NCBI GenBank assembly: GCA_902594255.1
Contig: CACJLN010000003.1
Coordinates: forward strand, 34,911 to 98,910
DNA length: 64,000 nucleotides
Source of the DNA: an uncultured Pelagibacteraceae bacterium
GTDB taxonomy: Bacteria > Pseudomonadota > Alphaproteobacteria > Pelagibacterales > Pelagibacteraceae
Direction of reading: 5' to 3'
Shown here: positions 34,265 through 43,720 of the stretch, one piece after another
Numbering within the stretch: position 1 is the first letter of the stretch
Layout of the letters: each line of letters begins with the position of its first letter
Translations under genes and position numbers: made by a program
Notes under the pieces: model-generated
What the model was told of the DNA's origin: nothing
The model's input: the letters and a program-made list of their open reading frames with translations, nothing else
Database searches by the model: none

Positions 34265-35608
34265 CTAACTTTTTTCGGTATCTTTATCTATTTTTTTATA
34301 CTCAACACCTTTTCTCTCTAATATTTCTTTTACTTTATCTGAATAAGGCTCTTCAATGTGTTCTGTGTTAGGGTTAAGTTCTATTCCAGCAGGTGTAATT
34401 GTCTGAGGCATTGCAACAAACTGAGAATCTGGATTTTCTGCAGTTGGTCTTATTTTCATTCTATAAATTCCAAATATTCCAATTATTGTGTGGAAGAAAA
34501 ATAAAAAAATAAAAAAACCATTTGGACCAACTATATCCATAAATATAGAACACAAAAAAGGACCACTTATTGCACCTAAACCAAAAACAAACTGTAGACC
34601 AGCTCCGGCAGCTACAAATTTATCTCTAGAAATATAATCATTTGTATGTGCTAGAATTAATGAAAACATTGGCAAACTACAAAATGAAAAAATGATAAAC
34701 GAAATATAAAACCAAGTTTTACTAGTTGCTAATCCACCTGGTAAATACATTTGCCTAGAAACAATTATAGATATTATTGCAAATATAGCAGCACCAAATG
34801 TACTAATAATGATAACTTTTCTTCTGTCGTATAAGTCTGAAACTTTACCTATTGGAAATTGTGCAATTGCACCTGAAATAGCTAATAGAAATGTAACTAT
34901 TGATATTTCTAATATGGTGAAATTCATCGAAGTTGCATACACTGCTAGAAGAGTGAAAACAGCAGATTGAATTGTTCCATAAAAAAAAGAACTTACCATT
35001 CCAAAAGGGGATGCTTCATATAAATTTTTCAATGACATTGCTTTAATTTTTTTAAAAGTAGGAGGTTTTTGTTTTGTTAACAATATTGGTAATAAAGCAG
35101 CAGATGTTATTACAGAAATCAAAATAAATGGTTGAAAGTTCTTAGGGCTATTGAAATTGAGCAAGAACATACCAATGCCAATCGATCCATAAAGTATAAC
35201 CATATATATTGAAAGGACACTCCCTCTGTTTTTATTACTTGATCTATCATTTAACCAGCTCTCTGCGACTGTATAAATACACACCATACTTATTCCCGTT
35301 AAGACTCTTAACAAAAACCATATGAATGGATTTACAAGAACTGAGTGAACAAGAATAACTAAAGAGGCTAAAGATGCAAAAGCTGCAAAAACTCTTATGT
35401 GACCTACTTTTGAGATGATACTTGGAATAGTTGCAGCACCCATAAAATAACCCACAAAGTATCCTGACATCATGAAGCCGGTTGAAGTTAAACTGAACTC
35501 CTCTTGAACTGCTCTGACTCCAAGAAGAGATCCTTGAAAACCATAAGCCATCATTATAAAACCCATTCCAAGAAATAGTGCCCACGAGCTTTTTAAAACT
35601 TTATTCAT
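34265..35608 (-). CDS. Major facilitator superfamily transporter
   Basis: A 447-residue MFS protein with twelve helices. The start is SSWALFLGMGFIMMAYGFQGSLLGVRAVQEEF; a loop between helices 8 and 9 is short, and a hydrophilic C-terminal tail of about 65 residues follows helix 12. Motif A-like residues appear as GKVSDLYDRRKVI between helices 6 and 9. Related proteins (YcaD-like) have no firm substrate. It is 57 bases downstream of the EamA gene on the same strand, so it may share the gsh transcript. Confidence 0.82.
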   Translation of the reverse strand: MNKVLKSSWALFLGMGFIMMAYGFQGSLLGVRAVQEEFSLTSTGFMMSGYFVGYFMGAATIPSIISKVGHIRVFAAFASLASLVILVHSVLVNPFIWFLLRVLTGISMVCIYTVAESWLNDRSSNKNRGSVLSIYMVILYGSIGIGMFLLNFNSPKNFQPFILISVITSAALLPILLTKQKPPTFKKIKAMSLKNLYEASPFGMVSSFFYGTIQSAVFTLLAVYATSMNFTILEISIVTFLLAISGAIAQFPIGKVSDLYDRRKVIIISTFGAAIFAIISIIVSRQMYLPGGLATSKTWFYISFIIFSFCSLPMFSLILAHTNDYISRDKFVAAGAGLQFVFGLGAISGPFLCSIFMDIVGPNGFFIFLFFFHTIIGIFGIYRMKIRPTAENPDSQFVAMPQTITPAGIELNPNTEHIEEPYSDKVKEILERKGVEYKKIDKDTEKS

Positions 35609-35665
35609 AAATTTGGTGTAGTTATTCGCGATGTATTATTAAATCAAGTCTTAATTGTGACAATC

Positions 35666-36526
35666 TTAAGCATTTCTAAGCTTTAAAAATGAGTGAATAC
35701 CTATAGTAATGATTATAACAATACCACCTAGCAAGGTTTCAAAACTTGGTTGTTCTTTAATTACTAGCCAAACCCATATTGGACCTATTATAGTTTCTAA
35801 TAAAAAAAATAAATTAACTTCGGCAGCAGGTATAAATCTTGGAGCTATAGTTACTAAGACAAATGGTATAGCCACACAAAGAATGCACATTAAAGGCACG
35901 ATGATTAGATCTTGATTTATAAGTGCAAAATTTTCAACAAATAATAAAGCAAAGGTTGCCACAAACAATTTTCCAACGACTGCTGCTGGCACTAAATTTT
36001 TTGATTTTGCTGAGCGTATAGTCACCGCACCTACTGCTAATCCGATAGCAGTAATGAAACCTAAAATATCTCCATAAAAATTTCCCAGTTTAAGAGAATC
36101 AAAAAAAATATAAATTACTGATAGAAAAGTAATGATAATTGATATGAGGGTTTTTTTATCTGGAGGTTCTTTTAGAAAAATCGCACCTAAAATAGCTGAT
36201 AACATGGGTGCAGTAGCAATCATTACAAGAGTATTTGCTACGTTTGTATTTTGAATTGAAACAACGAAAGTAATATTTGTTATACTAAAAGTGATGACAT
36301 AGATTATGCCATGGATTCCACTCGTCATAAGAATTTTGAAAAAATTTAATCTGTAAATTAAAAACATTCCAAAAAAAACTGCAAAAAAAGGTATAATTCC
36401 TCTGTAAAAAACAAGTCCCCAAGTATCTATACTAGACAGTCTAATAAATAATGAGTCAGGAGTAATAAACATTACTGCGACAAATGCAAGTAAAGAACCT
36501 TTTTGTTGATCAGTCAAATTTTTCAA
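35666..36526 (-). CDS. EamA/DMT-family transporter downstream of gshAB
   Basis: A 286-residue carrier with ten helices in two EamA repeats. PDSLFIRLSSIDTWGLVFYRG at the start and LFFLLETIIGPIWVWLVIKEQPS near the end are typical. It overlaps gshB by four bases, which implies co-translation with the glutathione genes. Transport of glutathione, a gamma-glutamyl peptide or cysteine is therefore possible, without direct evidence. Confidence 0.83.
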   Translation of the reverse strand: MKNLTDQQKGSLLAFVAVMFITPDSLFIRLSSIDTWGLVFYRGIIPFFAVFFGMFLIYRLNFFKILMTSGIHGIIYVITFSITNITFVVSIQNTNVANTLVMIATAPMLSAILGAIFLKEPPDKKTLISIIITFLSVIYIFFDSLKLGNFYGDILGFITAIGLAVGAVTIRSAKSKNLVPAAVVGKLFVATFALLFVENFALINQDLIIVPLMCILCVAIPFVLVTIAPRFIPAAEVNLFFLLETIIGPIWVWLVIKEQPSFETLLGGIVIIITIGIHSFLKLRNA

Positions 36527-37449
36527 GCTTTAAGTTCTTTCCAAAAAGTTTTAGCTAAATTAATATTTGATAAATCATAAAATGTTTTTAATCCAGTAGG
36601 AGAGGTGACATTAATATCACCATTTAACTTTTGATCAATAAAATCAATTCCGGCAAAAAAAATATTTTCTTTTCTTAAATTTTTGGCAATCAATTTAGAT
36701 ATTTTTTTTTCAATTTTTGTTAACTGAGTATTTATCGGTTTTGCTCCTTTACTCATATTACTTAAGAATGATCCTTTTTTCGGAACTCTTGATATAGCGC
36801 CCATAACTTTACCATTTATTAAAAAAACTCTTTTATCTCCTTTATTTATTTTTGGTAAATATTTTTGACAAATTATGTATTCATGTTTTTTAATGAATTT
36901 TTTTATAAATTTGAGATTGAATTTGCTTAATAAATGAATCTCATTTCCACCAAAGCTATGAATTGGTTTTAAAATCACTTTCTCATTTTTTTTAAAAAAT
37001 TTTTTGATCTCGTCAATATTTTGAGAAAAGATAGTTGGGGGCATATATTTTAAATATTTGATAGCATAAAGTTTCTCAGAAATTTTTCTTATAGAGCTAG
37101 GATCATTTATAATTTTTACCTTATCTTTAATAGTTTCAAGAATATAAGTTGTTGAAATATACTTGAGATTAAATGGAGGATCTTGTCTAATTAAAATAAA
37201 CTTGCAATTTGCAAGATTTAATTTGTGTTTTTTTAATATCTTAAAAAATTTTTTTTTACGGTAATTAAATTTGACAAAATAACCTTCTGCAACAACCTTT
37301 GAATTAACGACAGACAAATATTCAGGTTCATAATAAAAGATTTCATAATTTTTACTCTGAATTTCGTGAGCTAAAAAAATACTTGTATCTGTATTAGGAT
37401 TTATTTTAGAAAAATGATCTCCTTGAATAGCTACAATTTTATTTATCAT
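36523..37449 (-). CDS. gshB: Glutathione synthetase
   Basis: ATP-grasp ligase joining glycine to gamma-glutamylcysteine. The 308-residue protein has IAIQGDHFSKINPNTDTS-like N-terminal contact residues, LIRQDPPFNLKYI, VILKPIHSFGGNEIHL with the ATP lysine and glycine-rich loop, GDKRVFLINGKVMGAISRVP, and a C-terminal DINVTSPTGLKTF metal/ATP site. It overlaps gshA by 11 bases; the two genes encode the full glutathione pathway. Confidence 0.92.
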   Translation of the reverse strand: MINKIVAIQGDHFSKINPNTDTSIFLAHEIQSKNYEIFYYEPEYLSVVNSKVVAEGYFVKFNYRKKKFFKILKKHKLNLANCKFILIRQDPPFNLKYISTTYILETIKDKVKIINDPSSIRKISEKLYAIKYLKYMPPTIFSQNIDEIKKFFKKNEKVILKPIHSFGGNEIHLLSKFNLKFIKKFIKKHEYIICQKYLPKINKGDKRVFLINGKVMGAISRVPKKGSFLSNMSKGAKPINTQLTKIEKKISKLIAKNLRKENIFFAGIDFIDQKLNGDINVTSPTGLKTFYDLSNINLAKTFWKELKA

Positions 37450-38734
37450 ACAATTCTTTTAAATCTTCGTTTTTAGAAAATTTATTAATCATATGATCTG
37501 CATTTGTTATTTTATTATCAATAATTGTTTGTAAATGATTTAAGAAAATAGTTTCATTTTTTTTAGTTTTATTTAGTTTGTCTCTTTTCTCCAATCCTTT
37601 TCTTGATAAATCCAATAAATTTGATGCCCAGTAGAGAAGATCTTTACCCATTAATTGGGTATTAAATCCCTTTTTTGGTACCTCTAGATATGCATTGATT
37701 ATTTTATTTTTTTCCCATTTAGAAACAATTTCAAAAGTTTCATCAATGTTACCATACAATATTCCAACATTAAATGCTGGACCAGCACATAAACAATCCC
37801 AACCACATGTATCCATAGATCTCATCTCAATATATTTCTTTAATCTATTTTCTGTGAAGATTGTACTTAAATGTGTAGATAAATCATTTTCATCTGGTAT
37901 TTTATTTTTAATTTCATTAATTCTACCACTCATAAAATCTTTAAAGATATATTTTTTACCAGATACATATTTTCCATTATCTTTAATAAACAAAATTGGA
38001 AAGTTTATTACAAAATCAGCATATTTCTCAAAATTTAATTCCTCAAAAAAAATTTTTGGTAAACCACCTCTAGCAGTGTTTTGCCATACCTTCGACCTAT
38101 ATGACAAATAATTACTTTTTTTTTTTTCTACGATTGAAGAATTAGCAAATAAAGCAATAGTGATGGGTACAATCGAGTTAACAATCTTAAACTTTTTAAT
38201 AAAGTCATTTTCAGAGTCATAATCAATGTTAATTTGCGTCCCACAAGTTCGATACATCATATCCAGGCTTAATTCACCACCTTCTGGCATACTCTTAGTC
38301 ATTAGTTTATAACGTTCTTTTGGATTATTCGGAATTTCACTAAGCTTTGAAATTGGATCAAAACCAGCACTGACAATATTTATCTTTAGTTTTTTTGTTA
38401 CTTGCCTCAATTCAAATAGATAGTCCTGAGACTCTGCGCACGCTTCATGTATATTATTTAATTTATCTCCAGATAATTCAATCTGGTTTCCAGGTTCAAG
38501 TGTAATATTTTTACCTTTTTTATTTAAACCAATTATATTGCCTTTTTCAGAAATTGGCTTCCAGCCAAATTCAAGCAAAGCATTAAACATCTCTTTAATT
38601 TTTGAATAATTAATTCTTTTATTATCGTTTTTATTGAATAAAAATTTTTCATGTTCAATTCCAATTTTGAAATTTTTAGTGTCTTTTATTCCAGATTTGA
38701 AATATTTGATTATATGTTCTTTAGAGGTAATCAT
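37439..38734 (-). CDS. gshA: Glutamate--cysteine ligase (plant/alphaproteobacterial type)
   Basis: Rate-limiting step of glutathione synthesis. The 431-residue protein is of the GCS2 type seen in Rhizobiales and plants: IGIEHEKFLF near residue 25, LEPGNQIELSG (about 75-85), MYRTCGTQINIDY with substrate-contact residues, and RTTCGWDC-like YIEMRSMDTCGWDCLCAGPA, where paired cysteines could give redox control as in plant enzymes. The run gshA-gshB-EamA is tightly overlapped on the minus strand. Confidence 0.92.
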   Translation of the reverse strand: MITSKEHIIKYFKSGIKDTKNFKIGIEHEKFLFNKNDNKRINYSKIKEMFNALLEFGWKPISEKGNIIGLNKKGKNITLEPGNQIELSGDKLNNIHEACAESQDYLFELRQVTKKLKINIVSAGFDPISKLSEIPNNPKERYKLMTKSMPEGGELSLDMMYRTCGTQINIDYDSENDFIKKFKIVNSIVPITIALFANSSIVEKKKSNYLSYRSKVWQNTARGGLPKIFFEELNFEKYADFVINFPILFIKDNGKYVSGKKYIFKDFMSGRINEIKNKIPDENDLSTHLSTIFTENRLKKYIEMRSMDTCGWDCLCAGPAFNVGILYGNIDETFEIVSKWEKNKIINAYLEVPKKGFNTQLMGKDLLYWASNLLDLSRKGLEKRDKLNKTKKNETIFLNHLQTIIDNKITNADHMINKFSKNEDLKELYDK

Positions 38735-38764
38735 TTGTTTCTTAATAATACTTTATGTATAGAT

Positions 38765-39322
38765 TTAAAGTAAAGAATATGGCTTTCTAGAAAAAATTTT
38801 TTTTACCATTGGCCTAAAAAATTCTAAAGGAAGTGATTTATAGTTTGGGTCAAAGGAACTTTGATCGTATTTTTCACAAAAATTAATAGTGTCTTGGTAA
38901 TATTTATGATTTTTATATTTATCTCTTTTATTTCTGTTGCCCCCTAAGTGGTGAGCATAATAGTACATTTGAAATTCACCATGTTTTTCTATTATCCAAT
39001 GAGTTTTTTCTGAAACATAAGGTTTTAAAATTGCAGCAGCATACTCAGAATGATTCATTGGTGCTAATTCATCTCCGATATCGTGTAATAAAGCTGCAAC
39101 TACCATCTCTTCACTTTCTTTGTTTTTATAAGCTCTAGTCGCACTTTGAAGAGAATGCTCCAATCTAGAAATTTGATAGCCCTCCAAAGTTTCAGTGAGA
39201 TTAGACATAAATTTTAAGACTCTTTCAGCAGTCTTATTTGCAAAATCTTTTTCATGTTTATCTAAAAAAAGGTAGTCTTCCTTGGTCCCCTTTTTCATTT
39301 CTGTAAAACTAACTTTTTTCAT
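38765..39322 (-). CDS. PhnZ-like HD-domain protein, possible mixed-valent diiron oxygenase
   Basis: A 185-residue HD-domain protein. Its ligand spacing matches the phosphonate oxygenase PhnZ more than ordinary phosphohydrolases: H56 in RLEHSLQSATRA, H80-D81 in AALLHDIGD, H91 in MNHSEYAAAIL, H114 in IEKHGEFQ and D153 in CEKYDQSS. PhnZ/TmpB/MIOX proteins use two irons bound by this H...HD...H...H...D set to split C-C or C-P bonds with oxygen. The PhnZ glutamate seven residues before the first histidine is a tyrosine here (Y49), so the substrate likely differs. It sits between purF (three-base gap) and gshA. Confidence 0.72.
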   Translation of the reverse strand: MKKVSFTEMKKGTKEDYLFLDKHEKDFANKTAERVLKFMSNLTETLEGYQISRLEHSLQSATRAYKNKESEEMVVAALLHDIGDELAPMNHSEYAAAILKPYVSEKTHWIIEKHGEFQMYYYAHHLGGNRNKRDKYKNHKYYQDTINFCEKYDQSSFDPNYKSLPLEFFRPMVKKIFSRKPYSLL

Positions 39323-39325
39323 TAT

Positions 39326-40807
39326 CTAGTTGTTTGATACCGAGCTTAGTAAAGATAACTGAGTAATCTTGCTATCACCAAGTTCATCAACAGGCTTAAT
39401 TGGGTAGTCACCTGTGAAGTAATGATCAGTTAATTGAGGATAAGTTTCATTTCTTTTATCAAAGCCAATAGCTCTATATAAACCATTTATAGATAAAAAC
39501 TTTAAAGATTTAGCCCCAATATACTCACAAATCTCATCATTTGATTTATTTGCAGCTAATAATTCTTTTTTAGTTGGTGTATCAACTCCATAAAAGTCTG
39601 GATATTTAATTTCTGGGCAAGCTATTCTTACATGGACTTCTTTTGCTCCAGCATCATAAAGCATTTTAACAATCTTAAGAGATGTTGTTCCTCGAACTAA
39701 AGAGTCGTCTACTAGAATTATTTTTTTACTTTTAATTGTTGTTTCATTAGCGTTTAATTTGAGTTTAACACCTAAGCTTCTAATTTTCTGACTTGGTTCA
39801 ATAAAAGTTCTGCCAACATAATGATTTCTTATTAATCCATGTTCAAAATTAATCTTTAATCTTTGAGAAAATCCTAAAGCCGCTGCATTTCCAGAGTCAG
39901 GTACGGGTACAACTATATCCGCATCAATATCATTTTCTTTAGCAAGTTCTTTTCCCAAATTTTTTCTATGTTCATAAGCGGTTTTTTTATTTATGAGACT
40001 ATCTGGCCTAGCAAAATAAATATATTCAAATACGCATGGTCTAATTTTTTTCGGGGGGAAAGGTTTGATGCTTGATAGTTGATTATTTTCTATTAAAACA
40101 ATTTCACCATTTTCTACTTCTCTTATAAATTTTGCTCCAATAATATCTAAAGCACAGGTCTCTGATGCCAACACATAACTACTTCCTAATTTACCTATTA
40201 CTAGCGGCCTAATTCCATAAGGATCTCTTACACCAATTAATGAAGTTTGTGTTAACATAACTAAAGCGTATCCACCTTGTATTTGAAATATTGCATCCAC
40301 AACCTTATCAATTGTTTTAGATCTTTTCGATTTAGCTATTAATTGAACAATGGTCTCAGTATCTGAGGTAGTATAAAATATCGCACCATCTTCAACTAGT
40401 TTATTTCTCAGATAAATTGAATTTGTTAAATTTCCATTGTGTGCAACCCCGATACCACCAGCGTTAGTATCAGCAAAAAAAGGCTGTATATTTCTAAGAG
40501 TATTATTACCCGTAGTGCTATATCGATTATGACCAATTGCATAATCACCTTTAAGATTATTTAGTACTTTTTCTTTATTAAAATTATCACCAACTAAACC
40601 AAATCTTTTTTCTGAGTAATATTTTTCACCATCAAAAGTAACTATACCACATCCTTCTTGTCCCCGATGCTGTAGAGCATGAAGACCAAGCGCAGTCAAA
40701 GCTGAAGCATCTTTAGCATTGCTTATACCAAATACACCACACTCCTCCTTAAATTTTGAATTAAAGTTCTTCAATTTTTTCTTTTGAGTTTTGATAATTT
40801 TTTTCAT
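39326..40807 (-). CDS. purF: Amidophosphoribosyltransferase
   Basis: First committed step of purine synthesis, PRPP plus glutamine to phosphoribosylamine. The N-terminal nucleophile C23 is in EECGVFGIS and the PRPP loop is IILVDDSLVRGTTS. C-terminal cysteines (CEYIGAKSL and others) could bind an Fe-S cluster. The ATG at 40807 lies inside cvpA, giving a 47-base overlap and a 22-residue propeptide. A TTG at 40774 would give an 11-residue propeptide, as in Bacillus, and a 14-base overlap; I cannot decide between them. The cvpA-purF order is conserved in proteobacteria. Confidence 0.94.
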   Translation of the reverse strand: MKKIIKTQKKKLKNFNSKFKEECGVFGISNAKDASALTALGLHALQHRGQEGCGIVTFDGEKYYSEKRFGLVGDNFNKEKVLNNLKGDYAIGHNRYSTTGNNTLRNIQPFFADTNAGGIGVAHNGNLTNSIYLRNKLVEDGAIFYTTSDTETIVQLIAKSKRSKTIDKVVDAIFQIQGGYALVMLTQTSLIGVRDPYGIRPLVIGKLGSSYVLASETCALDIIGAKFIREVENGEIVLIENNQLSSIKPFPPKKIRPCVFEYIYFARPDSLINKKTAYEHRKNLGKELAKENDIDADIVVPVPDSGNAAALGFSQRLKINFEHGLIRNHYVGRTFIEPSQKIRSLGVKLKLNANETTIKSKKIILVDDSLVRGTTSLKIVKMLYDAGAKEVHVRIACPEIKYPDFYGVDTPTKKELLAANKSNDEICEYIGAKSLKFLSINGLYRAIGFDKRNETYPQLTDHYFTGDYPIKPVDELGDSKITQLSLLSSVSNN

Positions 40808-41306
40808 TAGGAAGTTCTTTTAATAAATAATTACTACCTTTTTTTAAATAAGGAAAGATGTATGATTTATCTAAATTTGTCGGCCATTTATCATAATTAT
40901 AGACTATGTGAATAGCTGAAAATAGGCAAAGAGCTATTATATACGATCTTACAAAACCAAAAAAGAATCCAAATATAGAGTCTAGCGTTCCAAGTCCAGT
41001 ATACTTAATTGCTTTACTTATCCCCTTACTAATAAGTAATACGAGAAATATTATGATTACAAAAATCAGAAGGCCCAAAACAATATCTAAAATATATTCA
41101 TTATCAATTGTATCTTTTACGTAAGGTTTTGCTTTTGGGAAAATAATTAGTGTCATGATATATGCAAATAACCATTTGCTCATTGCTAAAATACTAAGTA
41201 CAAATCCCTTCCTATAACATTTGATTAGAGATAAAATCGTTAAAATTAAGTAAATTAAATCTATAGTCGATATGGAATTGTAAAATTCCTTCAATATTTC
41301 AATCAT
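40761..41306 (-). CDS. cvpA: CvpA family membrane protein
   Basis: A 181-residue protein with four predicted helices (about residues 13-30, 35-55, 72-92, 105-128) and the CvpA features IDLIYLILTILSLIKCYRKGFV and GLGTLDSIFGFFFGFVRSYII. In E. coli CvpA is needed for colicin V production and bile-salt resistance; the molecular function is unknown. It overlaps purF downstream and starts six bases after the RND exporter stop. Confidence 0.87.
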   Translation of the reverse strand: MIEILKEFYNSISTIDLIYLILTILSLIKCYRKGFVLSILAMSKWLFAYIMTLIIFPKAKPYVKDTIDNEYILDIVLGLLIFVIIIFLVLLISKGISKAIKYTGLGTLDSIFGFFFGFVRSYIIALCLFSAIHIVYNYDKWPTNLDKSYIFPYLKKGSNYLLKELPNEKNYQNSKEKIEEL

Positions 41307-41312
41307 TAATAA

Positions 41313-43700
41313 TTATTTTCCAAAAGGTTTTATAAAAAGTATCAAAGATGGCAATAGGGTCAAAACTGACACCATTGCTAACAACATAGCAAGACCTGTA
41401 AAGATACCAAAGTAAATTGTTGGAATAAACTTTGATAAAACTAATATTGAAAAACCAAAAACTATTGTTACTGAAGTATTCAAAATAGCTTTACCTACTG
41501 TAGCATGACAAGTTTTAATAGTCGATTTGTAATTCCTTAAAATATTAAATTCCTCTTTAAATCTATAAATGTAATGGATGCTGTTATCTACAGCAATACC
41601 AATAGTAATTGCAGCTATTGTAATTGTCATCATATCCAACGGGATTCCTAATAGACCGATTATACCTAGTATAAAAAAAGCAGCTATAAAATTTGGCACA
41701 ACTCCAATTAAAGATAGTTTAATATTTCTAAAAAGAATTAAAAACATTGCAAATATACCAATCATGACTAATCCTAAAGTTAAAATTTGTGACTTAAAGA
41801 GACTTTGAAGTAAGTTGTTAAATAAGATCAAAACACCTGCAAGTTTGAATTCATTTTCTTTTAATCCAATTTTATTTTTGAGGTCGTAGTTAATCTTTCT
41901 TAACAAATCATTTCTTCGCAAATTTTCTTGTGAGTCAATTATTCTTAGACTAATACGAGCCTCGTTATCATTAATAGAGATGTATGGATCAACAATTTCT
42001 GTTTTTATATTATCAGGTATCTTAGAATACAGAACACCCAATTCTAAACTTCCCAGTGGCTTATTATTGTTAAGCATTGTTGCAACATCAATTATAGATG
42101 AAAAAGATAAAACCTTACCTATCTGTGGAAGACTATCTAAATAATTGTGTACTGAAGCTATTTTATCTATTTTGTCCTTAGTAAACCAATATTTTTCTTT
42201 ATCGTTTTCACTATTATCATCCCAATCCTCAAACTCATCATCCTCCTCATTTTTTTCGTCCTTTTGCTCTGGAAATTTTAAAATTACTTCTAACGGTGTA
42301 GTCCCCCCTAGTTTTTCATCTATTAGCTTCATACCTTTGTATATTTCAGTTTTTTTATTGAAGTAGTTGATAAAACTATTTTCAACTTCTAGACGGCTTA
42401 TACCGATTAAACTTATAATTATTATTATTCCAGTAATAATAAAAATTGTTATTTGATTGTTTTGTGAAATTTTAGAAAAAAAACTAGTTATTTCTGATTC
42501 TTTATATTTATCCAAAGAAATATTTCCCTCTGGAACAAAATTAATTAGTGTAGGGAGTAAAGTAAAAGTAATTATGAAAGAAGTTATCAAGCCAAATGTC
42601 ATCATCCATCCAAAATCTATAATCGGTTTTATTTCACTAAATATTAGAGATAAAAAAGCAATTATTGTAGTCAGAACTGTATATAAAATAGGCCAAAACA
42701 TCTTTTCTGTAGTTAATGAAATTAGTTCAAAAATATTTTTTTTAGGAAAGCTCTCTCTTAACTGTAAAAAACGGGTACTCATATGAATATTCATCGCCAT
42801 AGTTAAAATTAACATAAGAGCTATAAAGTTTGATGAAATTACTGTGACTTTCCAATTAAGTAGTCCAAGAATCCCCATCATTATTATGACAGAAAAAAAG
42901 CAACTACTTATTGGGACAATAATCCAAATTAATTTTCTAAATACAAACCATAATGTAAAAACAATAAATACAAATACACCCAACCCAAAAACTATAATAT
43001 CACTTTTTATAAATGTCATCATGTCATCAGCAATCATTGGAATACCTCCTAAAAAGATTTTTCCAATATTTTCATAGCTTTTAATTACATTTCTTATTTC
43101 AATTATGTTCTTATGGTTTTGTTTTTTTATGTCATCTTTAAAGTCCTCTATTTCTTTTCTTGTCTTATTTTTGATGTCTTTTAGTTCTTTACTTTTTTTT
43201 AGATTCACAATTATTCCGCTAGTTTTACCGTCTTCACTAATAACAAAATTTCTGAATACAGGACTATTGAGGATTTCTTTAAAACCTCTATCTCTATCCA
43301 CACCCTCGTCTTTGAGGGTTTTAAAACTTGTTAATCTTTCCTGTAGGGATTCATCAGAATTATTCAAAAGTGGTATATCTAAGAGAGTGACAACACTGTG
43401 AACCCAATCTAAACTTTGAATTTTATATTTTAAACTCAATAAATTATTTATTGAACTATCAGATATCATCTCTTCATTTGGCGTATATGTTAGAACTAAA
43501 AATTCTTTCGATCCATATCTATCAGTAATTTCTCTTAAATATTCTAAATCTGGATCACCCTCGATCAATAAAGTTTCTGAAGACGCATCTAATCTAAAAT
43601 CTTTTGAGTAATTGCCAAAGCTTAATAGCATTGCTATTAATATGATAAATATTGATTTAGGATTTCTTAAAATGACATTTTGATAAAATTGGGCAAACAT
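41313..43700 (-). CDS. RND-superfamily exporter (MMPL/HpnN-like) with an acidic loop insertion
   Basis: A 795-residue membrane protein with two blocks of helices, each preceded by a large periplasmic loop: helix 1 at residues 15-35, five helices at about 220-400, helix 7 near 420-440 and five helices at about 625-790. It is a member of the hydrophobe/lipid exporter branch of RND proteins. The second periplasmic loop carries an acidic stretch (about residues 476-501, including NEEDDEFEDWDDNSEND) that is unusual and may bind cations or be an unstructured linker. It sits between dnaB and cvpA. Substrate unknown, possibly a lipid or hopanoid. Confidence 0.83.
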   Translation of the reverse strand: MFAQFYQNVILRNPKSIFIILIAMLLSFGNYSKDFRLDASSETLLIEGDPDLEYLREITDRYGSKEFLVLTYTPNEEMISDSSINNLLSLKYKIQSLDWVHSVVTLLDIPLLNNSDESLQERLTSFKTLKDEGVDRDRGFKEILNSPVFRNFVISEDGKTSGIIVNLKKSKELKDIKNKTRKEIEDFKDDIKKQNHKNIIEIRNVIKSYENIGKIFLGGIPMIADDMMTFIKSDIIVFGLGVFVFIVFTLWFVFRKLIWIIVPISSCFFSVIIMMGILGLLNWKVTVISSNFIALMLILTMAMNIHMSTRFLQLRESFPKKNIFELISLTTEKMFWPILYTVLTTIIAFLSLIFSEIKPIIDFGWMMTFGLITSFIITFTLLPTLINFVPEGNISLDKYKESEITSFFSKISQNNQITIFIITGIIIIISLIGISRLEVENSFINYFNKKTEIYKGMKLIDEKLGGTTPLEVILKFPEQKDEKNEEDDEFEDWDDNSENDKEKYWFTKDKIDKIASVHNYLDSLPQIGKVLSFSSIIDVATMLNNNKPLGSLELGVLYSKIPDNIKTEIVDPYISINDNEARISLRIIDSQENLRRNDLLRKINYDLKNKIGLKENEFKLAGVLILFNNLLQSLFKSQILTLGLVMIGIFAMFLILFRNIKLSLIGVVPNFIAAFFILGIIGLLGIPLDMMTITIAAITIGIAVDNSIHYIYRFKEEFNILRNYKSTIKTCHATVGKAILNTSVTIVFGFSILVLSKFIPTIYFGIFTGLAMLLAMVSVLTLLPSLILFIKPFGK

Positions 43701-43720
43701 TAGGCCCTTTATATTTTAAT

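Noticed and set aside
37695..38111. Open frame of 138 codons antisense to gshA
   Set aside because: It lies wholly inside a well-supported gene, has no family resemblance, and AT-rich genes commonly leave long opposite-strand frames.
41578..43401. Several antisense frames (76 to 109 codons) within the RND exporter
   Set aside because: They mirror the hydrophobic and acidic stretches of the exporter on the other strand; low-complexity composition and no start signals.
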